Below, one piece after another: positions 31,338 to 39,336 of a DNA stretch of 64,000 bases. Origin of the DNA: Amycolatopsis solani. Its GTDB lineage: Bacteria; Actinomycetota; Actinomycetes; Mycobacteriales; Pseudonocardiaceae. The position numbers and the translations under genes are program-made. Numbering within the stretch: the first letter of the stretch is position 1; every line of letters begins with the position of its first letter. The stretch spans positions 1,860,001-1,924,000 of the forward strand of contig NZ_JAWQJT010000002.1 of assembly GCF_033441515.1 (NCBI RefSeq), in the 5' to 3' direction. The notes under the pieces are model-generated. The model was not told the origin of the DNA and did not search any database. It saw only the letters and a list, made by a program, of their open reading frames with translations.

Positions 31338-33452
31338 GTGCGAAGAAATCTTTCGGTGCTCGCGGTTCTGCTCGCGGGCCTGGTGGGGCTCGCCCCGCCG
31401 GCCGTCGCGGCCACGCCGTCGGACACCGTCACGCTGATCACCGGTGACCGGGTCGCGGTCCGGACCACGCCGGACGGCCGGTCGCTGTTCGACGTGCGCC
31501 CGGCGGCGGCCAAGGGCATGGCGCGGGCGCTCGTGCACCTGCGGCTCGGCGACCGGGACTTCGAGGTCCCCGGCACCGCGCTCCCCTACCTGGGACGCGG
31601 CCTCGACCTGAGCCTGTTCGACCTGCAAGCGCTGCGTGCCGGTGCGCCGCTGCCGGCCGACCCGGCTACGTTCGGGACAGCGCTGGCCAAGCAGTTCAAG
31701 GAGGACAACGCACGCGGGCAGTTCGGCGGCGCCGGGCTCTTCGCCGCGGGCAGGACGTTCGCGCTCGCCGGGGCCCGGCCGGCCGCGCGGCCGCGGTCGG
31801 TGATGCGCACGGTTTCGGTCGACGCGAACGACATCGGCGGGAAGCCCGCCGACACCGGCGTCGCGTTCCTGTACAACACCGACGACGGCAACCTGCTCGA
31901 CCCGAACGAAAGCCTCAACTACTTCGCCGGGGGAACGGCGAAGTTCAGCGTGCCGGACGGGAACTACAGCGCGCTCGGCGTGTTCTGGACCGCCGACGCC
32001 GACGGCAACCCGACCGAGGTGCGGTTCAGCGCGCAGCCGGATTTCGCGGTGAAGGCGGACACGGCCGTCCGCGTCGACGCCGCCCGCGCGACCAGCAAGC
32101 TGACCTGGGTGACCCCGCGGCCCGCGCTGCTCGACGACACCGGGTTCCTGTTCCGCCGGGCCGCGAAGACCGGGCCCGCGCTGGTCGTCGACTTCGACGC
32201 CGGGCCGGGCGTGCCGATTTCGGTGTCGCCGACGGCGATCCCGGTGCGCACCGGGGCGTTGCAGACGTACCCGTACAGCCGGCTCGTGTCGCCGCCCGGG
32301 CCGGGCACGCCGTACGAATACGTGCTACAGAAGGCCACCACCGGCCGGATTCCCCAGCAGCGGTACGTGATCACGGCGCAGGACATCGCCACCGTGGACT
32401 CGACCTACTTCAGCGAGTTCTCCTCGCTCGGGCTGCGGCAGCGCAGCGGGATGTTCTCCTTCGAGGACAGCGGCGGCCGGGTGTCGCACCCGATCCCGCT
32501 GCCGCGGAAGCAGACCGAGTACGTCTCGGCGGCGCCGGACCTGCGCTGGTTCGGCGGGTTCTCGAAGTACGTCCTGCCCGGCCCGTTCCCGGGGTGGGCC
32601 GGTGGCCAGTACGAGCCGTTCCACGCCTACCGCGGCGGCACGACGGTCACCGAGGACTGGAACCGGTTCCCGCTGCACCCGGCCGGCGGCGTCGCGTTGC
32701 TGCCGCTCGACGACGCGACCCTGCCGGAGCAACCGGCGGCGACGCGCGCCGGCGACCTGCTGCGGCTGGCGATCACGCCGTTCAGCGACAACCAGCCCGG
32801 CCACACCGGCTTCGGCTTCTACGGCGAGGCCCGGGACACCGTGACCGGGCACTACACCCTGACCCAGGACGGCGTGCCGCTCGCCGAGGGCAGCCCGGTG
32901 GGCGCGACCGAACTCGCGGTGGCGCAGGAGGTCGCGGCCGGGCCGTCGACGCTCGGGCTGACGATCGACGCGGGCCGCACCGGGCCGATGTACCACCAGA
33001 GCACCGCGACGCACACGGAATGGACGTGGCGCTCGCGGCACGTCGAGGGTGCGACGCTCCCGCCGGCGTTGTACTGCGCGCGCGGGCAATCCGGGCCCGA
33101 CCGCGCGTGCGGCGTCGAACCGCTGCTGACGCTGGGGTACGCGGTCGGCGGGCTGCGGCCCGACGGGTCCGCAGTGGCCGGTCCGCAGCGCCTCGACCTG
33201 ACGGTCGGGCACCTGCAGCAGAGCGCCGCGTCGCCGATCTCGGGCGCGACGGTGCAGTACTCGACCGACGGCACGACCTGGCACGACGCGGCGGTCACCG
33301 CCCGCGGCGGCGGGGTCTTCCACGCGGAGTTCCCGGCGGACACGGACTCCTACCGCGGCACCGACGTCTCGCTGCGCGTCACCGCGTCCGACACCGCGGG
33401 CGCGACGATCGCGGAGACGATCACCGCCGCCTACCACGCTTACCTGTCATGA
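31338..33452 (+). CDS. Secreted protein resembling accessory regions of S8 proteases, no catalytic domain
   Basis: This encodes a 704-residue exported protein. The signal peptide is RRNLSVLAVLLAGLVGLAPP, ending AVAA-TPSDT. The segment TVTLITGDRVAVRTTPDG is the start of the propeptide region seen in large actinobacterial subtilases. The rest is a series of beta-rich domains (SVDANDIGGKPADTGVAFLY; FSVPDGNYSALGVFW; a C-terminal VQYSTDGTTWHDAAV Ig-like domain), as in the tails of those proteases. The Asp/His/Ser motifs of a subtilase are absent, although such proteins usually have 1000-1250 residues with the protease in the middle. It may be a non-catalytic relative, an inhibitor, or a wall-associated protein. 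The stop overlaps an ATG near the sedolisin gene. AGGGAGG precedes the GTG at 31338. Confidence 0.75.
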   Translation: MRRNLSVLAVLLAGLVGLAPPAVAATPSDTVTLITGDRVAVRTTPDGRSLFDVRPAAAKGMARALVHLRLGDRDFEVPGTALPYLGRGLDLSLFDLQALRAGAPLPADPATFGTALAKQFKEDNARGQFGGAGLFAAGRTFALAGARPAARPRSVMRTVSVDANDIGGKPADTGVAFLYNTDDGNLLDPNESLNYFAGGTAKFSVPDGNYSALGVFWTADADGNPTEVRFSAQPDFAVKADTAVRVDAARATSKLTWVTPRPALLDDTGFLFRRAAKTGPALVVDFDAGPGVPISVSPTAIPVRTGALQTYPYSRLVSPPGPGTPYEYVLQKATTGRIPQQRYVITAQDIATVDSTYFSEFSSLGLRQRSGMFSFEDSGGRVSHPIPLPRKQTEYVSAAPDLRWFGGFSKYVLPGPFPGWAGGQYEPFHAYRGGTTVTEDWNRFPLHPAGGVALLPLDDATLPEQPAATRAGDLLRLAITPFSDNQPGHTGFGFYGEARDTVTGHYTLTQDGVPLAEGSPVGATELAVAQEVAAGPSTLGLTIDAGRTGPMYHQSTATHTEWTWRSRHVEGATLPPALYCARGQSGPDRACGVEPLLTLGYAVGGLRPDGSAVAGPQRLDLTVGHLQQSAASPISGATVQYSTDGTTWHDAAVTARGGGVFHAEFPADTDSYRGTDVSLRVTASDTAGATIAETITAAYHAYLS

Positions 33453-33466
33453 GGAGACCGTCCACA

Positions 33467-34609
33467 GTGCACAGAAAATGGATCGGCGTGCTGGCCGCCG
33501 TGGTGGCGCTCGTTCCGGCCGCGCCGGCGGCCACCGCGGCACCGGTGTCCCGCGCGGCGTGCCCCGACCCGGGTCCAGGCCTGCTGCGCTGCCTGTCGAC
33601 GTACACCCCGGGCGCGACAAGGGGTTTGACCGACGGCCCGATCGGCTGGGGTGCGGACGACCTGGCGTCGGCCTACCGCCTGCCGTCGACGGCGGGTCCG
33701 GAGACGGTCATCGGCATCTCGATCGCCTACGACGCCCCGAACCTGGAGGCGGACCTGGCCACCTACCGCGCGCAGTACGGCCTCCCGCCGTGCACGACGG
33801 CGAACGGCTGCTTCCGCAAGGTGAACCAGAAAGGCGCCCCGGCCCCGTTGCCCGCCACGAGCTTCGGCTGGGCCCTGGAGTCCACATTGGACGTCTCGAT
33901 GGTCTCGGCGGCGTGCCCGTCGTGCCGCATCCTGGTCGTGGAGGGCGCGTCGCCCGGCTTCGCCGACCTGGCCGAGACGGAGGACACGGCGGTGCGCCTG
34001 GGCGCGAAGGTGGTGTCGAACAGCTACGGCGCCCGCGAAGGCGGCGCGCCCCTGGCGTACGCGAGCCACTACCAGCACCCGGGCGTGACGGTGGTGGCGT
34101 CTTCGGGCGACTCCGGCTTCACGGCGGCGAGCTACCCGGCGGTTCTGGCCTCGACGATCGCGGTCGGCGGCACGACGCTGGCCCGCGACCCGGAGTCCGC
34201 ACGGGGCTGGGCGGAGTCGGCCTGGGAGTACGGCGGCAGCGGGTGTTCGGCGTACATCGCGAAGCCGTCGTGGCAGCGGGACACGCACTGCGGCAAGCGA
34301 ACGGTCGCGGACCTCGCGGCGGTGGCGGACAGCGTGGCGGTGTACTACGCCGAGGTGGGCGGCTGGCTCCCGGTGAGCGGCACCAGCGCGTCGGCCCCGT
34401 TCGTGGCGGGCCTGATCGGCCGCTCGGGCCACCTCCCGGCACCGTCGGACTTGTACGCGCACGCGTCACAGTTCATCGACATCACGACGGGCCACAACGA
34501 CCCGACGGGCGGCGGCAAGAAGTGCGGCGGCGACTACTTGTGCGTCGCGGGCCCGGGCTACGACGCCCCAACCGGCGTAGGCGTACCGAACGGCCTCAGC
34601 GGCTTCTGA
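33467..34609 (+). CDS. Secreted sedolisin-like peptidase (S53)
   Basis: The 380-residue product begins with a signal peptide (HRKWIGVLAAVVALVPAAPA). The catalytic Glu and Asp are residues 138 and 142 in WALESTLDVSMVSAACPSC. The catalytic Ser is residue 307 in VSGTSASAPFVAGL, and the oxyanion Asp lies in VVASSGDSGFTAASYPA. These are sedolisin features. The usual long S53 propeptide is missing, as in many short actinobacterial secreted forms. GAGGAG at 33451-33456 favours the GTG at 33467; the ATG at 33449 would give 386 residues and an ATGA overlap with the previous gene. The calcium-site region near the end (DITTGHNDPTGGGKKCGGDY) is present. Confidence 0.87.
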   Translation: MHRKWIGVLAAVVALVPAAPAATAAPVSRAACPDPGPGLLRCLSTYTPGATRGLTDGPIGWGADDLASAYRLPSTAGPETVIGISIAYDAPNLEADLATYRAQYGLPPCTTANGCFRKVNQKGAPAPLPATSFGWALESTLDVSMVSAACPSCRILVVEGASPGFADLAETEDTAVRLGAKVVSNSYGAREGGAPLAYASHYQHPGVTVVASSGDSGFTAASYPAVLASTIAVGGTTLARDPESARGWAESAWEYGGSGCSAYIAKPSWQRDTHCGKRTVADLAAVADSVAVYYAEVGGWLPVSGTSASAPFVAGLIGRSGHLPAPSDLYAHASQFIDITTGHNDPTGGGKKCGGDYLCVAGPGYDAPTGVGVPNGLSGF

Positions 34610-34630
34610 CCCGCCGCTCCCGGTCTCAAA

Positions 34631-34713
34631 CGCCCCAATGTGGCGTTGGGTGCATCTGACGCACCGAACGCCACATTGGGTGCGTCCAACGCACCCAACG
34701 CCACATTGGGGCG
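34631..34713. terminator. Three-armed palindrome with CCAATGTGGCGTTGGG units between convergent genes
   Basis: The 23-nt arm at 34631-34653 is the exact reverse complement of 34691-34713. A third, nearly identical copy of the second arm lies between them at 34661-34684. The first arm can thus pair with either later copy, giving two mutually exclusive hairpins. The element separates the sedolisin gene (+) from the LuxR gene (-), so bidirectional termination is likely. Confidence 0.75.
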
Positions 34714-34752
34714 CTGTCCGCTCAGCCCGTCCACCAGGTCGACCCGGCCGGC

Positions 34753-35391
34753 TCAGCCTGGACGGCACAGCCCTCGCTCGTAGGCCACCAGTCCGGCCTC
34801 CGTGCGGTGGGCGCAGCCCAGCTTCCGCACCACCCGCGCCACCGACTCGCGCACCGCCGGCTCCGTCAGGCCCAGCTTCTCCGCGATCTCCGCGTTCGTC
34901 AGCGCCGACCCGACCCCGATCAGGACCTCGCGCTCCCGCGTCGACAGCCGGTCCACCCTGGCCAGCCGCTCGTCTCGGGGGCCCGACAGCCGGGTCGCCG
35001 CCGAGATCCAGCGGCGGGAGGCGTCCGGGGAGAGGACCACGTGCCCGTCCGCCGCCAGGCGGACCACCTTCAGCAGCTCGTTCCGCCGCGCCGACCGCAG
35101 GACGAACCCCGCCGCTCCGTCGCGCAGGGCTCGCAGGATGCCCGCGTCGGAATCGAACGTCGCCAGCACCAGCACCGCCGGGCGGCGGGGTACCGGGCCG
35201 AGCGGGGCCAGGCGCAGGTCGAGCAGCACCAGGTCCGGCAGGCGACGGCGGAGAACCGCACGGGCGGCCGTCGCGTCGCCGACCGCGGCGAGCAGCTCGA
35301 CGCCGTCCGCATCGGCGAGGATCGCGCCCAGCCGGTTCCGGACCGTCTCGTCCCGCTCGGCCACCAGGACCCGGACCGGCGGCGCGAGCAC
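34753..35391 (-). CDS. LuxR/NarL-family response regulator
   Basis: The protein has 212 residues. The receiver domain starts VRVLVAERDETVRNRLGAIL and has the phospho-acceptor Asp in LPDLVLLDLRLAP; ATFDSD takes the place of the usual Thr/Ser strand. The C-terminal LuxR helix-turn-helix is LSTREREVLIGVGSALTNAE, then IAEKLGLTEPAVRESVARVV. No sensor kinase is adjacent, so it is an orphan regulator here. The GTG start lies 2 nt after the stop of the gene at 35394-35783, so the two are probably one transcript. Confidence 0.88.
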   Translation of the reverse strand: MLAPPVRVLVAERDETVRNRLGAILADADGVELLAAVGDATAARAVLRRRLPDLVLLDLRLAPLGPVPRRPAVLVLATFDSDAGILRALRDGAAGFVLRSARRNELLKVVRLAADGHVVLSPDASRRWISAATRLSGPRDERLARVDRLSTREREVLIGVGSALTNAEIAEKLGLTEPAVRESVARVVRKLGCAHRTEAGLVAYERGLCRPG

Positions 35392-35393
35392 GC

Positions 35394-35783
35394 TCAGTCC
35401 TGCGGGCGGAGGCGGATCAGCGGCAGGTCGGTCTTCGCCGCGCCGACCAGGTCACGGCCGCCGGGGCCGCGCAGCCGCAGCTCGCGGAACCGCACCGAGG
35501 ACAACTGCGCCGCTTCGATCGGGTAGACGTCGCCGTAGCGCTTGATCTTCTCCACCAGCTCCTTGCCGAGCAGCTCGACCAGCCCCGCGTGCCGGGTCGC
35601 GCCGCCGCCCAGCGGGACGTCCAGCTGCTTGCGCACCTCGGGGAAGCGCTGGTCCAGTTCGACGGCGAGCTGGTGGATCGTGACGTACGCGGGCCCGAAG
35701 TCGCCCGCCTCCGGTCCCGCCGGGATGTCCTTCAGCACCTTGATGAGCTTGTCGTCCATCCCGAGCTTGTCCCACAGGGTCAC
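35394..35783 (-). CDS. Conserved-type hypothetical protein
   Basis: This encodes a 129-residue soluble protein (TLWDKLGMDDKLIKVLKDIP at the start, ending LIRLRPQD). It is mainly helical with a beta segment, and has no motif that I recognise. GGAGGAAAAGC precedes the GTG start at 35783, an unusually good ribosome site. It lies 2 nt upstream of the LuxR regulator and may be functionally linked to it. Confidence 0.75.
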   Translation of the reverse strand: MTLWDKLGMDDKLIKVLKDIPAGPEAGDFGPAYVTIHQLAVELDQRFPEVRKQLDVPLGGGATRHAGLVELLGKELVEKIKRYGDVYPIEAAQLSSVRFRELRLRGPGGRDLVGAAKTDLPLIRLRPQD

Positions 35784-35812
35784 GCTTTTCCTCCTGCCGC
35801 GGCAGCCGTTGT

Positions 35813-37021
35813 CTACCAGAGGACCGGCACGCGGTCCACTCCCCCGGTGACACGGTTCGTCCGGACCCGCAGTTCATCGACGCCGACGGCCAGCCGCAGC
35901 CCCGGGAACCGGCGGAACAGCGAGCCGAACACCACGCGCAGCTCGGTGCGGGCGAGGCTCGCGCCGATGCAGAACCAGCCGCCGTAGGCGAAGGCCACGT
36001 GCGCGTTCGGCTTGCGGCCCGGGTCGAACGCGTCGGGGTCCGGGAACACGGTCTCGTCCCGGTTGGCCGCCGCGATCGCCAGGACGACGGCGTCGCCGCG
36101 GGCGATCCGCACGCCGCCGAGTTCGACGTCGTCGTGGGCGTACCGCAGGACGCCGAGCCCGCTCGGCGCGGACAGCCGCAGGATCTCTTCGACGACGCCG
36201 TGCGTGCGGCCCGCCGGGTCGGCGGCGAGCGCGTCGCGGCGGCCGAGGTCGGTGAGCAGGTAGAGCGCGCCGAGGTCGATCCGGTTGGACGTCGTCTCGT
36301 GGCCGGCGAACAGCAGGCCGGCGGCGAGCCGGGCGAGCTGGTCGTCGTCGAACGAGGGGTCAGCCGCCTGGGCGCGCACCATGTCCGAAACGACGTCCTG
36401 GCCGGGTTCGCGCCGCTTGGCCGCGGCGAGCCGCCCCATGTAGGCGGCGAACTCGTCGAGCGCGGCCTCGGCGCCGGTGCCGATGTCCATCCGGCCCATC
36501 CGCTCCGACAGCACCCGGAACGTGTCGCGGTCCTCGTACGGGACGCCGAGCAGTTCGCAGATCACCAGCACCGGCAGCGGGAAGGAAAGGTGCTCGTGCA
36601 GATCGACCGGCTCGTCGCCGTCGCGAGCCCGTTCCATGGCGTCGAAGCAGCCGTCGGCCAGTTCCTGGACGTGCCCGGCGAGCCGCCGGATCCGGTTGGC
36701 CGAGAAGGCGGGCACGAGCATCTTCCGCATCCGCGCGTGCTCGGTGTGCTCGGTTTCGTGGTCGCCCTGCGGCCGGCTGAGGATGGCGGCTTCCGACAAC
36801 GCCGACGCTTCCTCGGGCGCGGGGTGCGAACGGCCGAAGCGCGGATCGGTGAAGACCGCGCGCACCTGCTCGAACCCGGTGACCAGCCAGGCCGGGTCGC
36901 CCGCCGGCGTGGTCACCTCGACCACCGGCCCCTGCCGCCGCAGCACCGCGAACAGCGGCGCGATCTCCAGGGCGTTCGGCCGTTCGAACGGCAGGCGCGG
37001 CGTGTCCGTGGTGGCGGTCAT
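35813..37021 (-). CDS. Cytochrome P450 with an unusual heme-binding loop
   Basis: The protein has 402 residues, typical of soluble class I bacterial P450s. The I-helix is [13 protein letters not shown], the ExxR motif is EEILR, and the heme ligand is Cys351 in [16 protein letters not shown]. In the loop consensus FGxGxHxCxG the second Gly is Ala and the His is Trp. The rest of the protein, including [31 protein letters not shown] and [14 protein letters not shown], is normal, so a functional enzyme is likely. No ferredoxin or ferredoxin reductase gene is adjacent. The substrate is unknown; relatives hydroxylate natural products and fatty acids. Confidence 0.93.
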   Translation of the reverse strand: MTATTDTPRLPFERPNALEIAPLFAVLRRQGPVVEVTTPAGDPAWLVTGFEQVRAVFTDPRFGRSHPAPEEASALSEAAILSRPQGDHETEHTEHARMRKMLVPAFSANRIRRLAGHVQELADGCFDAMERARDGDEPVDLHEHLSFPLPVLVICELLGVPYEDRDTFRVLSERMGRMDIGTGAEAALDEFAAYMGRLAAAKRREPGQDVVSDMVRAQAADPSFDDDQLARLAAGLLFAGHETTSNRIDLGALYLLTDLGRRDALAADPAGRTHGVVEEILRLSAPSGLGVLRYAHDDVELGGVRIARGDAVVLAIAAANRDETVFPDPDAFDPGRKPNAHVAFAYGGWFCIGASLARTELRVVFGSLFRRFPGLRLAVGVDELRVRTNRVTGGVDRVPVLW

Positions 37022-37165
37022 CGTGGTCCCTCCCGGGTGCGCGGCCGGCCGCGGGGGACGCGGGCGGCCGGTCACCGGCCCCTCCCCCGGCCCCCGCGAT
37101 CCACGGTACTCAGGAACCGCGCTCCCAAGCGGAAAGCGCGATTTCCCGCCCTTTCGGGTCAATCC

Positions 37166-38557
37166 CTACAGCAACTTCCACGCCCGCGTCAGCGTGTCCC
37201 GCAGGATCTGCTCCATCTCGTCGAACTGCGCCTGATCACAGACCAGCGGCGGCGACAGCTGCACCACCGGCTCGGCCCGATCGTCGGCCCGGCAGTACAA
37301 CCCGGCCTCGAACAACGCCTCCGACAGGAACCCCCGCAGCACCCGCTCCGACTCGGCCGCGCTGAACGTCTCCTTCGTCGCCTTGTCCTTCACCAGCTCG
37401 ATCCCGTAGAAGAACCCCGCCCCGCGGACGTCCCCGACGATCGGCAGGTCGGTCAGCTTGTCCAAAGTGGACCGGAACGCCGATTCGCGCGACAGCACGT
37501 GTTCGTAGATCCCCTCGCGCTCCATCAGATCGAGGTTCGCCAGCGCCACCGCGCAGGAAACCGGGTGCCCGCCGTAGGTGGACCCGTGCATGAACGTCGT
37601 TTCCCCGCGGGTGAACGGCTCCATCAGCCGCTCCGAAGCCAGCACCGCGCCCAGCGGCGCGTACCCGGACGTCAGTCCCTTCGCGGTCGTGATGATGTCC
37701 GGCTGGTACCCGTACCGCTTCGCCGCGAAGTCGTACCCGACCCGCCCGAACGCGCAGATCACCTCGTCGGACACCAGCAGCACGTCGTGCTTGTCGCAGA
37801 TCTCCCGCACCCGCGCGAAATACCCGGGCGGCGGCACGAAGCACCCGCCCGTGTTCTGCACCGGTTCGAGGAACACCGCCGCGACCGTGTCGGCCCCCTC
37901 GAACTCGATCGCCTCCTCGATGCGGTCCGCCGCCCAGCGCCCGTAGGCCTCGTAGTCGTCGGCGTGCTCGGGGGCGCGGTAGAAGTTCGTGTTCGGCACG
38001 CGCAGGCTGCTCGGCACGAGCGGCTCGAAGTCCGCCTTCGCACCGGGGATGCCGGTGATCGACAGCGCGCCCTGCGACGTCCCGTGGTAGGCCAGCGCAC
38101 GGCTGATCACCTTGTGCTTGCCCGGTTTCCCGACGAGCTTGAAGTACTGCTTCGCCAGTTTCCACGCCGTCTCGACCGATTCCCCGCCGCTCACCGTGAA
38201 GAACACGCGGTTCAGGTCGCCGGGGGACGCCGAGGCCAGCCGGGTGGCCAGCTCGATCGCCGCCGGGTGGGCGTGGCCCCACAGCGGGAAGTACGCGAGC
38301 TGCTTCGTCTGCCGCGCGGCGGCTTCGGCCAGCTCCTCGCGGCCGTGGCCGACCTGGACCGCGAACAGGCCGGCGAGCCCGTCCAGGTAGCGCTTGCCGC
38401 GGGCGTCCCAGATGTACGGGCCTTCGCCGCGCACGATGACCGGGACGTCGGCCTCGTCGTAGGCCGAGTGGCGGGTGAAGTGCATCCAGAGGTTGCTGCG
38501 GGCGGCCTTGGCGAGGCTCGAAGCGTCGGCGGTGGCGCGGTCGGCGGTTGTGGTCAT
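37166..38557 (-). CDS. Class III omega-aminotransferase (PLP-dependent)
   Basis: This encodes a 463-residue fold-type I aminotransferase. Motifs include GKRYLDGLAGLFAVQVGHGR, FFTVSGGESVETAWKLAKQY, LAYHGTSQGALSITG and AAVFLEPVQNTGGCFVPPPG. LVSDEVICAFGRVG carries the Asp that binds the PLP nitrogen, and ITTAKGLTSGYAPLGAV carries the Schiff-base Lys. This subgroup typically acts on beta-alanine, GABA, putrescine or similar amines with pyruvate. The neighbouring Lrp/AsnC regulator and APC permease suggest uptake and catabolism of an amine or amino acid. The ATG at 38557 was chosen over an upstream in-frame codon by family length. Confidence 0.92.
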   Translation of the reverse strand: MTTTADRATADASSLAKAARSNLWMHFTRHSAYDEADVPVIVRGEGPYIWDARGKRYLDGLAGLFAVQVGHGREELAEAAARQTKQLAYFPLWGHAHPAAIELATRLASASPGDLNRVFFTVSGGESVETAWKLAKQYFKLVGKPGKHKVISRALAYHGTSQGALSITGIPGAKADFEPLVPSSLRVPNTNFYRAPEHADDYEAYGRWAADRIEEAIEFEGADTVAAVFLEPVQNTGGCFVPPPGYFARVREICDKHDVLLVSDEVICAFGRVGYDFAAKRYGYQPDIITTAKGLTSGYAPLGAVLASERLMEPFTRGETTFMHGSTYGGHPVSCAVALANLDLMEREGIYEHVLSRESAFRSTLDKLTDLPIVGDVRGAGFFYGIELVKDKATKETFSAAESERVLRGFLSEALFEAGLYCRADDRAEPVVQLSPPLVCDQAQFDEMEQILRDTLTRAWKLL

Positions 38558-38595
38558 GCCTCGGTTATCGCACGCCCCGGACCACGATGGCAAGC

Positions 38596-38670
38596 GATTC
38601 AGTCGTCCAGCCGAACTTCGACAACTAATTCAAAAGTTCCACAGCGGACAGACCTTCGGATTCAGTCGTC
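38596..38670. promoter_or_regulatory. Cluster of GATTCAGTCGTC-type sites before the aminotransferase gene
   Basis: GATTCAGTCGTC occurs at 38596-38607 and again at 38659-38670. A related inverted site, TTCGACAACTAATTC, lies at 38617-38631. The same sequence type recurs before the APC permease (39253-39264). They are candidate binding sites for the Lrp/AsnC protein encoded between them. Confidence 0.55.
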
Positions 38671-39169
38671 ACGCTCCGCGAGTTCCCCACTGGTAGGTCT
38701 GCTTCCGCAGCTTGAGGTAGACCATCGCCTCCGCGTGCCGGACGCCGGGCAGCGCGCGGATCCGCGTCGAGATCAGCTGCAGCAGGGCCTCGTCGTCCGC
38801 GCAGACCGCCTCGCACAGCAGGTCGTAGCGCCCGGCGCAGAGGATCACGTACGCGATCTCGTCCATTTCGGCCAGCGCGTCGCCGACCGGCTCGAGCGGG
38901 CCGTCCACGGTGATCGCGATCATCGCCTGCCGGAACAGCCCCACCTGCAACGGATCCGAGACGGCGACGATCTGGATGACGCCGGAATCCGACAGCCGCT
39001 GGACCCGCTGCCGGACCGCCGCTTCGGAAAGGCCGACCGCCTTCCCGATCGTCGCGTACGCCCGACGGCCGTCCTCCTGCAGCTGCGCGATGATCTGCCG
39101 GGAGATGTCGTCGAGCACCGGCGGCGCGGGCCGGCTGGGGGTTTCCTGGCTGCTCACGTCCCGGATCAT
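38669..39169 (-). CDS. Lrp/AsnC family transcriptional regulator
   Basis: The 166-residue product has an N-terminal helix-turn-helix (LDDISRQIIAQLQEDGRRAY, then AVRQRVQRLSDSGVI) and a C-terminal RAM ligand-binding domain (AMIAITVDGPLEPVGDALAE, YVILCAGRYDLLCEAVCAD, VRHAEAMVYLKLRKQTY). It lies between the aminotransferase and permease genes and is transcribed with the former. It is probably the local regulator responding to the amine or amino acid. An in-frame GTG five codons downstream of the ATG at 39169 is an alternative start. Confidence 0.92.
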   Translation of the reverse strand: MIRDVSSQETPSRPAPPVLDDISRQIIAQLQEDGRRAYATIGKAVGLSEAAVRQRVQRLSDSGVIQIVAVSDPLQVGLFRQAMIAITVDGPLEPVGDALAEMDEIAYVILCAGRYDLLCEAVCADDEALLQLISTRIRALPGVRHAEAMVYLKLRKQTYQWGTRGA

Positions 39170-39214
39170 CCCCGACCCGCCCGGCGCCGGGCAACCGGCA
39201 CGCCGTCACGGCCC

Positions 39215-39264
39215 GTCACTAAATGCGAAGACGCTTCGCCGACCAGACGACGGATTTAGTCGTC
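39215..39264. promoter_or_regulatory. Candidate Lrp operator before the APC permease
   Basis: GACGAC (39246-39251) and GTCGTC (39259-39264) form a perfect dyad around the AT-rich core GGATTTA. An inverted partial match, GTCACTAAAT, lies at 39215-39224. The core matches the sites upstream of the aminotransferase. The dyad is 72 bp before the permease ATG. Confidence 0.6.
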
Positions 39265-39336
39265 GAAGTGGCGTTGACAACACCGAATCGGTGCTGTTCC
39301 ATCCGTCGCACCTTGCCCCGGCCGGAGGGAACGCCC

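Noticed and set aside
35999..39259. 1086-codon plus-strand frame opposite the P450, aminotransferase and Lrp genes
   Set aside because: It spans three real genes and their intergenic gaps on the other strand and shows only biased shadow composition.
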